64,000 nucleotides of DNA from Mesonia aquimarina (GTDB lineage: Bacteria > Bacteroidota > Bacteroidia > Flavobacteriales > Flavobacteriaceae), in NCBI RefSeq assembly GCF_003667275.1, contig NZ_RCNV01000001.1, positions 558,001 to 622,000 of the forward strand, given 5' to 3'. How positions within the stretch are numbered: position 1 is the stretch's first letter; each line of letters opens with the position of its first letter. Below, piece after piece: positions 17,648 through 27,920 of the stretch. The notes beneath the pieces were generated by a model. The model was not told the origin of the DNA. It saw nothing but the letters and a program-made list of their open reading frames with translations, and did not search any database. The position numbers and the translations under genes are program-made.

Positions 17648-20600
17648 ATGAAAATTCGCATTTTGGCTTGCATCTGTTGCTTGCTAACCACACAACTTAT
17701 CTTTTCACAACAAAAATTTAACCAATGGTGGAATGAAGTAGAACAATTAGAAGTTAATGGAAAATCTTTTAGCGCTTATGAAAAGGCTGAAAAAATACTC
17801 GAAAAAGCTGAACGAAAGGAAAATGAACTTCAATTTATAAAGGCTTTTTTATACCAGCAAAAATTTAATCTCATATTGAAAAGCGATAGTCAACAGCTGG
17901 TTTTCAATAATTTTGAGCAGACCATTAAAGAAAAAGCATTTCCTACAAAGCAGATCTTAGCTTCTTATTTCGCAGAAAGTCTTTGGAAATACTACCAGCG
18001 GAATTACTACAAAATCAGAAGAAGAACTGAAACCAGCAACAACATTAAGGATTTTAAAACCTGGGATCAAGCAAAATTTCTATCTGAAATTCATCATTAT
18101 TACGAATTATCGTTTCAACATGAAGAAAAATTGTTCGCACTTCCGTTAAGTGATTTTACCGATATTTTACAATATGGAGAAAATTATAATCGCTACCAAA
18201 GCACCTTATTAGATCTACTTGGGAAGCGATATTTAGCGTTTTTAAATTATTCGCAACACCACACAAAAAATCATTATTTTATAAAAAATGAAGCGCATTT
18301 TTTATTACCGAAAAAATTTATAAGCTATTCTTTTGCCGAAGAAGAATTAAAATCGCCGGAAGCTAAACTTCTACAGCTTTACCAGAAATTAATTAGAAAT
18401 CACCTACAAAATAATGATGAATATTCAGCGGTAATGTTAAGTTTAGAACGGCTAAAATTTGTAAAAAACAATGGTGCTTTTGAAGAGAAAAAGCAACTTT
18501 ATCTACAGGCTTTGAAAGAACATTTAAAGAAGTTTACCACAGCCGAAAGTCAGAATTTAATTCAATATCACATCGCGCATTTTTATTTTTCTGAAAGTGA
18601 TAAAGAAAAGCATCCCGATTATTTTCAAAAAAGCTTGGCTCATCTAAACAAAATTTCGAAAAATAGCAAAAGTCCGTTTGTTTGGGAAAATGCGCTACAG
18701 CTAAAAAAAGTGATTTTAATGCCCGAATATAAACTGATTTCTGAACGTGAAATTATTCCAAATGAAGCTTCCCGCATGCTAATTTCCTTTAGAAATACAG
18801 ATACATTACAACTGCAAATTTTTCGGGTTCCCAGAGAAATAAAAGAAGATTTAGGCTGGAATAAGGAATATACACAAACTGAAAAAGATTCAATTTTACG
18901 AAAGTATTTACTTCAACAAAAGTCAGTAAAAACACAAAAAAAATCCTTGCCAAAAATCACAAATCATTATAGCTATACTACCGAATTTTTTATTGAAGGG
19001 CTTCCCGTTGGGAATTACATTTTTTGCGTAACAAACCAAAAGAAGCTTTCTGAAACCAAAAATTTTGACTACGGTTTTGTACAATCTACCAACTTACAAA
19101 TGGCGCGATTTGATTTTAATGATCGGCAAAAAATCTATGTTACGCACCGAAAAACAGGAAAATCTTTAGAAAATGTAATAGTAAAAAAAGGGTTTTCATA
19201 TCAAAATTATACCGACAAAAATGGAATGGCTTGGATAAATGGAAAGAATGATTATTACTACGAAGACATTATTTTAATTTCTGAAAACGACACGCTAGAA
19301 AAGCAAATTCGGTTTCGCGAAAAAAGAACACGGAGTAAACCCGAAGCTGAAATTAATTCTTATTTATTTACCGATAGAAGTATTTATAGACCCGGACAAA
19401 AAGTTTACGTAAAAGGAATTTTAGCTTTTCAACACGATGAGGAAAAGAAGGTTGTAGCTAATGAAAATGTGACTATAAAATTATACGATATTAATAGAAA
19501 TGCAATTGATAGTTTACAACTAAAAACAAATGAATTTGGCTCTGTTCACGGAGAATTCACCTTACCAAAAAATGGATTAACGGGTCGTTTCCGAATAGAA
19601 ATTGATGAAAATTTCCAAAAAAATTCACCATATAAAAATATTGACTTTGATAACGAATATCGCTATTTTCAAGTGGAAGAATACAAGCGTCCGCGTTTTG
19701 AAGTTACTTTCAAAAAAATAGACTCTACGTATGTTTTACAAGATTCTATTCAACTTACCGGAAATGCAGAAGCTTATTTTGGCGGGAATTTAACCGATGC
19801 CGAAGTTGTTTACACCGTTACACGATCGTTAAAATATAACCGACCTTTTCAACGAAGCACATTTTATCAACCTGTTGAAGAAAAAATTATCTTAAGCGAT
19901 AGTACCAAAACCGACGCTTCAGGAAATTTTAAAGTGAATTTTAAAGCGATTCCCGACCTTAAAATAGCTGAAAAATTCAAACCCATTTTCACCTATACTA
20001 TTGAAGCTGATGTTACCGATGTTAATGGTGAAACGCGATCTGCTGAAATGCAAATTCGGGTAGGTTATCATACAAAAGTTGTCAATCTCGAAATTAAACC
20101 TTCGCCGGAAAATAAAAAATTATTACGTATAAAAGCAACCGATCTTAACTTGCGGAAAAAAGAAAGCCAAGGAATTTTAAAAATCTATCATTATCAAATG
20201 CCCGAACAAGCTTTTTTAAAACGCGCTTGGGATGTTCCTGAAATTCAACAAATCGATAAGGAAAAATTCTTAACGCACTTTCCGTATACGGCTTACGATT
20301 CTTTAGATATAGAAAAAAATTGGCCTAAAAAACTAATCGACAGCTTACAAATAGACACTAAAAAACAAGCTGAATTTTCGATAGATTCTTTAGTAGAAAA
20401 ATCCGGTAAATATCAATTCACTTATCAAGACCAATCAGCCTTGATTGAAGAAGCTACCTTAACAAATTTTCATCAATCTGGCGAAAAGTTGCTCTTGCCA
20501 GAACAGCGCATTTTGCAAATTAGTGACAGTGTTGTAACAAAAGAAAAAACAGGAAAAATCAGGCTTACTTTTTCTACGGAATTACCACAACTGCACATTT

Positions 20601-23600
20601 TCTTAGAATTTAATGATAAAGAAAAAATTAGTAATCATCAACTTAAATTAAAAAAAGGAGAAAAAATCACGAAAGAATTTTTAGTTCCACTTCATAAAAA
20701 ATCGGTTAGTTACCGCGTAAGTTATGGAAAAAACAATCGGTTTTATTCAGACCAAAAAAGCATTAATTTACCGCAAACCGATACAAAAGAATCGAAAATT
20801 GAATTTGAAGTCATTACTTTTCGGGATAAGCTTTCACCGGGCAAAGAAGAAACTTGGCAATTAAAAATTAAAGATCAAGACGAAAATCCTGTAGATGCCG
20901 AACTTTTAGCCAGTATGTACGATGCTTCCTTAGATCAATTTACCTCACATTCTTGGCCCGAGAAAATAACACAAGATTTTTATAGATATAATTTTTCTGA
21001 AAGTTTACTTAGACCGATACATTATAGTGACTATAACCGAAACACTTTTCAAAAAACATATAATTTTTATAATAATAATTTTAATGTCAATTTATCATCA
21101 AGTTTTACTTCATTCAAACAATTTGGATATGATTTTGAAAATTATACAGATGCTCAAAATGAACATGTTGAACTTTTAATTAAATCAAAAAACACTAAAG
21201 GTTATATTTCGGGAATCGTAAAAGATGATTCTGGTTTACCGCTCCCAGGAGTTTATGTATTAAAAAATAAAGCTGTAACTACTCAAGCTAATTTTGATGG
21301 ATATTTTTCTACCAAAGTTGAAAAAGGAGATAGTCTGACTTTTAGCTATCCAGGTTTTTATAATCATTCTATACTAATAAAAAACCAAGATTATTTAAAA
21401 ATTAAAATGAGAGAGAATCTGTATAGTAGCGCAGAAAACGTTATAACTTCTTACGGTTCTACTGTAAAGAGAAGAGAAACTTTATCATACGGTTACATGC
21501 AATTAAATGCCGGTGAAGAAATTGACTTTAGAAAAACAACTCAAGCAGCAACTAGTCTTGAAACAGAAAAAATAGTTCTTCGAGGTGTTGGTTCAATCAA
21601 CGGAAATGCAGAACCGCTTTTTATAGTGGATGGGGTTCCTGTTTCAGAAGAAAATTTTAGAGCCTTAAACCAAAATGATTTAGCAGAAGTTCAAGTTTTA
21701 AAAGATGCTGAAGCTACTGCGCTGTATGGAAATAAAGGCGCAAACGGTGTGATTGTCATCACCACCAAAAAAGCAGCAAAAGAAGAATTAGCACAAATTG
21801 AAACAAGAACCAATTTAAACGAAACTGCATTTTTTCTTCCGCAATTACGTACTGATAAAAAAGGGGGAGTCAGTTTTACATTTACCAGTCCGGAAGCTTT
21901 AACCCGTTGGAAATTTCAAGCGTTTGCGCACAACAAAAAACTGCAAAGCGCTTCTATAAACCTCAACACGGTGACGCAAAAAACCTTAAATATTATTCCG
22001 AATTTTCCACGTTTTTTTCGTTCAAAAGACACGGTTTATATTTCAGCGAAAGTCAATAATTTAGCAGAAAAAAAATTAGACGGAATTATTCAGCTTGAAT
22101 TCACTGATGAACTTAGTCAAGAGAAAGTAAAACTCGGTTTAGATGAATCACTTAAAAATTTCAGCATCGATGCAAAAGGAAACAAGCAAATTACCTGGAA
22201 GCTTTTTATTCCTGAACGATTAAACGCGGTTCGATACCGCATTGTCGCCAAAGCCGGAAATTTCTCTGATGGCGAAGAAAATGTTTTGCCGGTACTTACC
22301 AATCGATCCTTCATCACCGAAAGTTTACCAGTTTGGGTAAATCCGAAGGAAGAAAAATCGATTACTTTTGACGCTTTAAAAAATAACACTTCGTCTAGCT
22401 TATCGCATCATCGCTTGGTATTTGAATACACATCAAACCCAGCGTGGACAGTTATAAAATCGCTTCCGTATTTAATTGAATTTCCGCATGAATGTGCCGA
22501 ACAAACCATGGCGCGTTTTTATGCAAACCATTTAGCACAAGTTATCGCTGAAAAAAACCCGTCGATAAAAAAGCAACTCAACACTTGGAAAAATAATAAA
22601 ATTTTAGACAGCGATTTAGCCAAAAATCAAGCTTTAAAATCGGTTGATTTAAGTGAAACACCGTGGCTAAAAACTGCACAAACCCAAGAAGAACAATTAC
22701 ATAATTTAGCAACGCTAGTAAGCGAGGAAAACTCCAAGCAGAAAAAAGAAGAAAGCTTACAAAAATTAAAGGGAATGCAATTAAGTTCAGGCGCTTTTCC
22801 TTGGTTTAAAGGTGGAAGAGAAAATGTATTTATTTCGGTTTATATTTTAGCGACTATGGAACATTTACAAAAAATGGATTCCTCACTAAAAAATCTTGAG
22901 GAATTTCAATCGATAAAAAATAAACTAATTGAATTTGTCGATAATCATTATGAAATTTACAATGTAAATGCCAAAGAACGAAACGATCTTGATACACGTT
23001 TTCTTCATTATTTATACACAAGAAGTTTTGATGAGAATAAACCAACCCAGATTAAAAATTTAGCGGCTGGCTTGTTAGATAAATTTAATAAAAAATGGGT
23101 TACTTGGTCGTTAGAACAGAAATTACAATTCGCTTTAATTGCCTCACGTTTTCAAGAGAAAAAACTAGCCGATAAAATTCTAATCAGTTTAGAAGAAAAC
23201 GCTGTGATTAATTCAGAATTTGGCATGTATTGGAAAGCTAACAAAAAATCTTGGAGCTCCTCTCCTATTGCCACGCAAGCTTTAGCGATTGAAGCTTTTG
23301 CTGAAATAAACAATGACGAAGAAAAAGTAGAAAAATTAAAAATTTGGCTTTTACGCCAAAAGAAAACGCAAGCCTGGAAATCTACTAAAGCGACAACACA
23401 AGCTATTTATGCGTTACTTACTCGCGGAAAAAATTGGCTTGCAGATACTAGTTCAAAAACAAGCATTAAGCTTGGCGAAGAACAATTCGATTTAGATAAA
23501 ACAACGGGAAATGCCGGTTATTTACAAGTGAGCTATCAACCGGAAGAAATTACCCAACAAAAAGCTAATTTGGAAATTGAGAATAAAAGTGATTCTCCAC

Positions 23601-24088
23601 AATACGGCGCTTATCATTGGCAATATTTTGAAGATACCGACAAAATAAAATCAAGCAGTCAAGCTTCACTACACATCACAAAAAAACTCTTAAAAATAGA
23701 AAAAACCAACAGTGGCGAAAAAGGAAAACCTATTGAAAAAACAAGCTTAAATGTAGGCGATTTAGTTCGCGTGCAGTTAACAATTGAAGCGAAAGAAAGT
23801 TTCAGTTTTATGCATTTAAAAGATTTACGCGCTGCCGCTTTAGAACCTGTTGATGTAATTTCTACCTACAAATGGCAAGAAGGTTTAGGCTATTACCAAA
23901 GCACAAAAGATATGGCGACACATTTTTTCTTTGATGAACTCCCAAAAGGAACTTATGTGTTTAGTTATGATTTACGTGTCAATAATTCCGGGAATTTCAC
24001 CAAAGGATTTGCGGAACTTGAAAACATGTACGCGCCTGAATTTTCTGCCCGTTCTAAAAGTGGTCGTTTAGAGATTAAAAACGAATAA
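17648..24088 (+). CDS. Alpha-2-macroglobulin family protein with embedded carboxypeptidase-regulatory and SusC-type plug module
   Basis: A 2146-residue exported protein (signal peptide about 1-20, ending IFSQ; no lipobox at the cleavage site). The MG2 domain starts near residue 571 (YLFTDRSIYRPGQKVYVKG), with MG3-like sequence near 690. The A2M core begins near 1395 (FTSPEALTRWKFQAF). The thioester domain has an intact CAEQ motif, C1616 to Q1619. Bacterial macroglobulins trap or protect against proteases in the periplasm. Between about 1185 and 1380 sits an unrelated module. It starts with a carboxypeptidase-D regulatory-like strand set (YISGIVKDDSGLPLPGVYV) and continues with a SusC-like plug (LFIVDGVPV, VQVLKDAEATALYG, ANGVIVITT). 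No outer membrane barrel follows. The module sits where animal macroglobulins carry the bait region. No pbpC partner is nearby. Confidence 0.9.
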   Translation: MKIRILACICCLLTTQLIFSQQKFNQWWNEVEQLEVNGKSFSAYEKAEKILEKAERKENELQFIKAFLYQQKFNLILKSDSQQLVFNNFEQTIKEKAFPTKQILASYFAESLWKYYQRNYYKIRRRTETSNNIKDFKTWDQAKFLSEIHHYYELSFQHEEKLFALPLSDFTDILQYGENYNRYQSTLLDLLGKRYLAFLNYSQHHTKNHYFIKNEAHFLLPKKFISYSFAEEELKSPEAKLLQLYQKLIRNHLQNNDEYSAVMLSLERLKFVKNNGAFEEKKQLYLQALKEHLKKFTTAESQNLIQYHIAHFYFSESDKEKHPDYFQKSLAHLNKISKNSKSPFVWENALQLKKVILMPEYKLISEREIIPNEASRMLISFRNTDTLQLQIFRVPREIKEDLGWNKEYTQTEKDSILRKYLLQQKSVKTQKKSLPKITNHYSYTTEFFIEGLPVGNYIFCVTNQKKLSETKNFDYGFVQSTNLQMARFDFNDRQKIYVTHRKTGKSLENVIVKKGFSYQNYTDKNGMAWINGKNDYYYEDIILISENDTLEKQIRFREKRTRSKPEAEINSYLFTDRSIYRPGQKVYVKGILAFQHDEEKKVVANENVTIKLYDINRNAIDSLQLKTNEFGSVHGEFTLPKNGLTGRFRIEIDENFQKNSPYKNIDFDNEYRYFQVEEYKRPRFEVTFKKIDSTYVLQDSIQLTGNAEAYFGGNLTDAEVVYTVTRSLKYNRPFQRSTFYQPVEEKIILSDSTKTDASGNFKVNFKAIPDLKIAEKFKPIFTYTIEADVTDVNGETRSAEMQIRVGYHTKVVNLEIKPSPENKKLLRIKATDLNLRKKESQGILKIYHYQMPEQAFLKRAWDVPEIQQIDKEKFLTHFPYTAYDSLDIEKNWPKKLIDSLQIDTKKQAEFSIDSLVEKSGKYQFTYQDQSALIEEATLTNFHQSGEKLLLPEQRILQISDSVVTKEKTGKIRLTFSTELPQLHIFLEFNDKEKISNHQLKLKKGEKITKEFLVPLHKKSVSYRVSYGKNNRFYSDQKSINLPQTDTKESKIEFEVITFRDKLSPGKEETWQLKIKDQDENPVDAELLASMYDASLDQFTSHSWPEKITQDFYRYNFSESLLRPIHYSDYNRNTFQKTYNFYNNNFNVNLSSSFTSFKQFGYDFENYTDAQNEHVELLIKSKNTKGYISGIVKDDSGLPLPGVYVLKNKAVTTQANFDGYFSTKVEKGDSLTFSYPGFYNHSILIKNQDYLKIKMRENLYSSAENVITSYGSTVKRRETLSYGYMQLNAGEEIDFRKTTQAATSLETEKIVLRGVGSINGNAEPLFIVDGVPVSEENFRALNQNDLAEVQVLKDAEATALYGNKGANGVIVITTKKAAKEELAQIETRTNLNETAFFLPQLRTDKKGGVSFTFTSPEALTRWKFQAFAHNKKLQSASINLNTVTQKTLNIIPNFPRFFRSKDTVYISAKVNNLAEKKLDGIIQLEFTDELSQEKVKLGLDESLKNFSIDAKGNKQITWKLFIPERLNAVRYRIVAKAGNFSDGEENVLPVLTNRSFITESLPVWVNPKEEKSITFDALKNNTSSSLSHHRLVFEYTSNPAWTVIKSLPYLIEFPHECAEQTMARFYANHLAQVIAEKNPSIKKQLNTWKNNKILDSDLAKNQALKSVDLSETPWLKTAQTQEEQLHNLATLVSEENSKQKKEESLQKLKGMQLSSGAFPWFKGGRENVFISVYILATMEHLQKMDSSLKNLEEFQSIKNKLIEFVDNHYEIYNVNAKERNDLDTRFLHYLYTRSFDENKPTQIKNLAAGLLDKFNKKWVTWSLEQKLQFALIASRFQEKKLADKILISLEENAVINSEFGMYWKANKKSWSSSPIATQALAIEAFAEINNDEEKVEKLKIWLLRQKKTQAWKSTKATTQAIYALLTRGKNWLADTSSKTSIKLGEEQFDLDKTTGNAGYLQVSYQPEEITQQKANLEIENKSDSPQYGAYHWQYFEDTDKIKSSSQASLHITKKLLKIEKTNSGEKGKPIEKTSLNVGDLVRVQLTIEAKESFSFMHLKDLRAAALEPVDVISTYKWQEGLGYYQSTKDMATHFFFDELPKGTYVFSYDLRVNNSGNFTKGFAELENMYAPEFSARSKSGRLEIKNE

Positions 24089-24137
24089 GAAAAAACGTTA
24101 TTATTGTAATACTAATTACAACTTATTTTTTAATCAA

Positions 24138-24737
24138 ATGAGAAAAAATGTACTAGTCATTCTAATTTTAGCCACCCTCATTTTAGGTGTTACTTCCTGT
24201 CAGCCTATATTAAAAGCAGTGACCGGAATAAGAAACCCGAAATTTGAAATGACTCAAGTAGAACGAATGGAATATTACCAGCCTCTTATAGCCGAAAATT
24301 ACGAAACAAAAATTACAGCTTTTGCTAACTGGGAAGATTTACAAAAAGGATTTAATATAGCTAATGCATCAGGTTATCCTAACCTTTTTATTAAAAACCT
24401 AGAAACACAAAAGATTTATCGTCTAGATTGTTATGAAGATCTTGAAGAGAATATAGAAGAAATTAATCAACAAGATTATTCTTATGTGGAAGAAAAGCAG
24501 GAAGAAACAGAATATTTCTATAAAATAGATAGTTTATCCAGTAATTCTACTGAAGTAGTTTATCATAATTTACCAATACAACCAACCAAAGAGAAAACTT
24601 GGGATGTTATAATTTTATCAGGTACTTTTTTAGGGAAAAAATTAAGAAAACGAACGCTTCCTATCAAAAATCTAGAAAACATCAGTAGCCTAAAAATTAT
24701 CGATTTAAGTATTAATATAATTTCAGAAAAAAGCTAA
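24138..24737 (+). CDS. Lipoprotein of unknown function
   Basis: A 199-residue lipoprotein with a long hydrophobic start and a lipobox (GVTSCQP, Cys about 21). I do not recognise the family. The body is a mix of charged helix (DLEENIEEINQQDYSYVEEKQEE) and beta-like segments. It contains a single further Cys in RLDCYEDL. It lies 49 bases after the macroglobulin gene on the same strand with no terminator I can see between them, so read-through transcription is plausible. It converges on the DUF4136 lipoprotein, with only 2 bases between the genes. Confidence 0.6.
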   Translation: MRKNVLVILILATLILGVTSCQPILKAVTGIRNPKFEMTQVERMEYYQPLIAENYETKITAFANWEDLQKGFNIANASGYPNLFIKNLETQKIYRLDCYEDLEENIEEINQQDYSYVEEKQEETEYFYKIDSLSSNSTEVVYHNLPIQPTKEKTWDVIILSGTFLGKKLRKRTLPIKNLENISSLKIIDLSINIISEKS

Positions 24738-24739
24738 AA

Positions 24740-25267
24740 TTATTCTTCAGATTCCGGAGGATAATTCTCTAAAGCTTCTTCAGCAACTTCTCTAAAAAAG
24801 TTAGTCCGCTCTTCTGGTGTCCAATTATTATAAAAACGATGTTCTACTACGGCTTGCCAAAAAAGCTCATTATCCTTAGCCTTGGCAAAATCTATGGTTA
24901 TGCTTAAATATAATTTGTCGCCACCAACAGGGATTCCGCCGGAAACACCGCCACCAACTGCTCCGCTTCCGCCGCCAATACCAATGCCAATAGAACTATT
25001 GTTCGCTTTACTAAAAGCTTCAGCAAAAATATTGATCTTAAAATCTGGTGTGTTGCTTTTGGTAAATTTGCGTGCGTGTAAACTAGAATCTAAAGCTGTT
25101 TTTAATCGTTCTTCATCTAATTCATTTAAACCGGTTTCCATATCGGTGTAAAATGCGTAACTCTTAAAATTAGAAAAATCAACTTGCTGATCATAATCAA
25201 AATAAGCTTTTGGACCACCACAAGAAATCAGTAAAATCCCTAAAAATATACCTATAAATGTTTTCAT
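24740..25267 (-). CDS. DUF4136 lipoprotein
   Basis: A 175-residue lipoprotein (lipobox LLISCGG, Cys about 17). The mature part begins with the DUF4136 pattern: VDFSNFKSYAFY near 31-42, then LKTALDSSLHARKF. It ends with an aromatic-rich WTPEERTNFFREVAEEALENYPP. A glycine-rich stretch (about 91-117, GIGIGGGSGAVGGG) interrupts the domain, as in many members. DUF4136 proteins are envelope lipoproteins without a known role. It lies 73 bases downstream of obgE on the same strand. Confidence 0.82.
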   Translation of the reverse strand: MKTFIGIFLGILLISCGGPKAYFDYDQQVDFSNFKSYAFYTDMETGLNELDEERLKTALDSSLHARKFTKSNTPDFKINIFAEAFSKANNSSIGIGIGGGSGAVGGGVSGGIPVGGDKLYLSITIDFAKAKDNELFWQAVVEHRFYNNWTPEERTNFFREVAEEALENYPPESEE

Positions 25268-25340
25268 TTTTGTTGCAATTTTTCTTTTAAAATTACTAAA
25301 AACAAAAGTAGCTCAAGCTATTATAACCAATTCTTAACAT

Positions 25341-26360
25341 TTAAGATTTATCTTCCGGATCTTTATTTAAAATCTCCCAAAGTCTATCTTTCAATTCTTG
25401 AATACCTTGTTGTGCTACCGACGAAATAAATTGATAAGGAAGTCCGTTAAAATCTTTTTGAAGCTGCTCATCAAGTTCTTGCTTTAATTCTTCATCTAAC
25501 ATATCACTTTTAGTAATCGCTATAAATCGTTCTTTATCTAACAACTCAGGATTGTAGCGACGCAATTCATCTACTAAAATATCGTATTGCTTTTTGATAT
25601 CATCTGCATCACAAGGAATTAAAAAAAGTAAGGTTGAATTTCGCTCTATATGACGTAAAAAACGATAACCTAGACCTTTACCTTCTGCGGCGCCTTCAAT
25701 AATTCCCGGGATATCTGCCATCACAAAACTTCGATAATCGCGGTATTTTACAATTCCTAAATTTGGCTTTAAGGTTGTAAATTCATAATTAGCGATTTTT
25801 GGTTTTGCTGCTGTAATTACAGAAAGTAAGGTAGATTTTCCGGCATTAGGGAAACCAACTAAACCTACATCAGCAAGCACTTTTAATTCTAAGGTAATAT
25901 CACGTTCTTCACTCTCAATTCCCGGTTGAGAATAACGCGGAGTTTGATTGGTAGAAGATTTAAAATGCCAATTTCCACGACCGCCCATACCACCTTTAGC
26001 GATGATTATTTCTTGATCGTGTTCGGTAATTTCATCTATAATATTTTCGGTGTCGGTATCTCGAATTACAGTGCCCAATGGCACATCTATATACACATCT
26101 TCTCCATCGGCACCGGTACTGCGTTGTTTACCGCCATCTTTACCATGTTCGGCTTTTATATGGCGCTTAAAATTGAACTCAAATAATGTCCAAAGGTTTT
26201 CATTGCCACGTACAATTACGTGTCCGCCACGACCACCATCGCCACCATCAGGACCACCTTTTTCAATAAATTTTTCGCGATGCAAATGCATAGAGCCTTT
26301 TCCGCCCTTTCCTGAAGTCACGTGTAGCTTTACGTAATCTATAAAATTACCTTCTTTCAT
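25341..26360 (-). CDS. obgE: Obg/CgtA GTPase
   Basis: A 339-residue Obg GTPase, needed for late assembly of the 50S ribosomal subunit and linked to growth control. The N-terminal Obg fold (1 to about 158) is glycine-rich ([15 protein letters not shown]), as required for its glycine-helix loops. The G domain follows with G1 GFPNAGKST (about 169-177), G3 DIPGIIEGA, and G4 in the TKSD stretch. The C-terminal extension of some Obg proteins is absent, which is normal for Bacteroidota. It lies downstream of adk behind a hairpin terminator, so it probably has partly separate transcription. Confidence 0.96.
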   Translation of the reverse strand: MKEGNFIDYVKLHVTSGKGGKGSMHLHREKFIEKGGPDGGDGGRGGHVIVRGNENLWTLFEFNFKRHIKAEHGKDGGKQRSTGADGEDVYIDVPLGTVIRDTDTENIIDEITEHDQEIIIAKGGMGGRGNWHFKSSTNQTPRYSQPGIESEERDITLELKVLADVGLVGFPNAGKSTLLSVITAAKPKIANYEFTTLKPNLGIVKYRDYRSFVMADIPGIIEGAAEGKGLGYRFLRHIERNSTLLFLIPCDADDIKKQYDILVDELRRYNPELLDKERFIAITKSDMLDEELKQELDEQLQKDFNGLPYQFISSVAQQGIQELKDRLWEILNKDPEDKS

Positions 26361-26416
26361 AATTTTTGTTCTTCCCTAAAAAACCGGTTGATTTTTTAAG
26401 CGTTTTCTGACTGAAT

Positions 26417-26453
26417 ATAAAAATCCTTCAAGATTTAAAAAATCTTGAAGGAT
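26417..26453 (-). terminator. Rho-independent terminator between adk and obgE
   Basis: A perfect 13-base inverted repeat (26423-26435 with 26441-26453, 5-base loop) is followed on the minus strand by a T run. It lies 8 bases after the adk stop. Confidence 0.8.
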
Positions 26454-26461
26454 AAAATTTG

Positions 26462-27034
26462 TTATAGTTTATCGATTACGGCACTTAAACGTTCCGTAAT
26501 TTCATCGATACTGCCTACACCATCTATCCCAAAATATTTATCCTGTTTTTTGTAATAATTTTTTAGAATAGCGGTTTCATCGTAATATACTTTAATACGA
26601 TTTCTAATGACACTTTCATCGGCATCGTCTGCACGACCTGAAGTTTTTCCACGTTCTAACAAACGCTCTCCTAACACTTCATCCTCTACTTCTAAAGCAA
26701 TCATTGCATTTACTGAATCGTTTTTACTTTCAAGCAAATTATCTAAGGCTTTGGCTTGCGCTTCGGTTCTAGGAAAACCATCAAAAATAATTCCTTTAGC
26801 ATTAGGATTTTTTTCTACCTCAGCATTCAACATGTCAATAGTAACCGCATCGGGTACTAATTGTCCTTTATCGATATACGATTTTGCGGTTTTCCCTAAT
26901 TCGGTTTCATTCTTAATATTATAGCGAAAAACATCGCCTGTAGAAATATGCACCAAGGAATATTTTTTCTTTAAAATATCTGCTTGTGTTCCTTTTCCGG
27001 CTCCCGGAGGGCCAAATAAAACTATATTTATCAT
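26462..27034 (-). CDS. adk: Adenylate kinase
   Basis: A 190-residue adenylate kinase, which interconverts ATP, AMP and ADP in the cytoplasm. The P-loop is FGPPGAGKGTQA (about 6-17), the AMP site includes HISTGDVFR, and FDGFPRTEAQA is the signature near residue 84. The LID is short (about 30 residues removed compared with the long Gram-negative form), with no zinc cysteines, giving the short-type enzyme. It starts 5 bases after hpt on the same strand, so the two purine genes form one unit. Confidence 0.96.
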   Translation of the reverse strand: MINIVLFGPPGAGKGTQADILKKKYSLVHISTGDVFRYNIKNETELGKTAKSYIDKGQLVPDAVTIDMLNAEVEKNPNAKGIIFDGFPRTEAQAKALDNLLESKNDSVNAMIALEVEDEVLGERLLERGKTSGRADDADESVIRNRIKVYYDETAILKNYYKKQDKYFGIDGVGSIDEITERLSAVIDKL

Positions 27035-27039
27035 AATTA

Positions 27040-27582
27040 TTATGCTTCTTTTAATTGATATATTTCGGGTAAATTTCTTCCTAATCCATTGTAATCTAAA
27101 CCAAAACCAACAATAAATTTATCGGAGATTTCTATGCCAATATAATCTATTGTATGCTTTTTTTGGTAAGCTTCAGGTTTATAAAACAAACTTGCAATTT
27201 TATAGCTTGTTACTTTTTCTGCTTGTAAAATCTTTATAATTTCTGAAATGGTATTTCCGGTATCTACAATATCTTCAACAACCACAACAGTTTTTCCTTC
27301 TAAATTTTCAACGCCAATTAATTCTTGAACATTGCCGGTAGTTTTTGTTCCGCTGTAGGATTTTAATTTAATAAATTCTACTTCGCAATCGCCTTGAAAA
27401 CGCTTGGTTAATTCAGCTGTAAACAAATAAGCACCGTTTAAAACGCCTAAAAAAACCGGTTTCTTTCCTGCTAAATCTCTATTTACTTGCACCGAAACTT
27501 TTTCTATGGCTTCTTTTATTTCTGTTGAAGATAGAAAAGGCACAAATTGTAAATCTTGAAGTTGTAGCATTTTATCAAGCAA
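27040..27582 (-). CDS. hpt: Hypoxanthine phosphoribosyltransferase
   Basis: A 180-residue purine salvage enzyme that makes IMP (and often GMP) from the free base and PRPP. The PRPP-binding motif is VVVVEDIVDTGNT (about 95-107), the catalytic Asp lying in DTGNT. LKSYSGTKTTG is the flexible loop and KFIVGFGLDYNGLGRNLP binds the purine near the C-terminus. The length is normal. It is the first gene of an hpt-adk unit, with a good promoter upstream at 27596-27625. Purine salvage next to purK-purE may be coincidence, since the two units are divergent. Confidence 0.95.
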   Translation of the reverse strand: MLDKMLQLQDLQFVPFLSSTEIKEAIEKVSVQVNRDLAGKKPVFLGVLNGAYLFTAELTKRFQGDCEVEFIKLKSYSGTKTTGNVQELIGVENLEGKTVVVVEDIVDTGNTISEIIKILQAEKVTSYKIASLFYKPEAYQKKHTIDYIGIEISDKFIVGFGLDYNGLGRNLPEIYQLKEA

Positions 27583-27595
27583 TTTTTATAAGCGG

Positions 27596-27625
27596 CAAAG
27601 ATAAGGATAATAATTACCAATCAAA
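27596..27625 (-). promoter_or_regulatory. Bacteroidota-type promoter for hpt-adk
   Basis: On the minus strand: TTTG at 27625-27622, 18 bases, then TATCTTTG at 27603-27596, matching the TTTG/TANNTTTG consensus, 14 bases upstream of the hpt start. Confidence 0.7.
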
Positions 27626-27663
27626 CATTCTACTATTGCGGAAAATCTGTTATTTCTATAAGA

Positions 27664-27720
27664 TATTGTTATCTGGTAAAGAATCAAAACCGCTTCGCTA
27701 TTAGAATCAAGAAATAAGAT
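27664..27720 (+). repeat. Degenerate interspersed repeat, copy 2
   Basis: Aligns with 6784-6840 in the same orientation over about 57 bases with some eight or nine mismatches; shared core CCGCTTCGCT then TTAGAA.CAAGAAA. It contains no reading frame. Confidence 0.7.
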
Positions 27721-27920
27721 TTGATTGTAACTAATCTATAAACAGCAATAAAATTAAGTAGCATTACTAGCTTTATATTCTACTAAAAAGCAAGTTGACT
27801 ATTCTATAGTTTGAAAGCGTTTATTACTCAATTGTAATAGTTCTTTAGAGTAATTCAAGAAATTTTACTCGTACATAATGATTTACAGACTAGAATTTCG
27901 GTTAATCTCTTAGAAAGATT

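Noticed and set aside
21199-21790. Separate TonB-dependent receptor gene inside the macroglobulin
   Set aside because: The plug module is in frame with both flanks, has no start of its own, and is not followed by a barrel.
24882-25151. Proline-rich plus-strand frame
   Set aside because: It is the complement of the Gly-rich part of the DUF4136 gene and has no start context.
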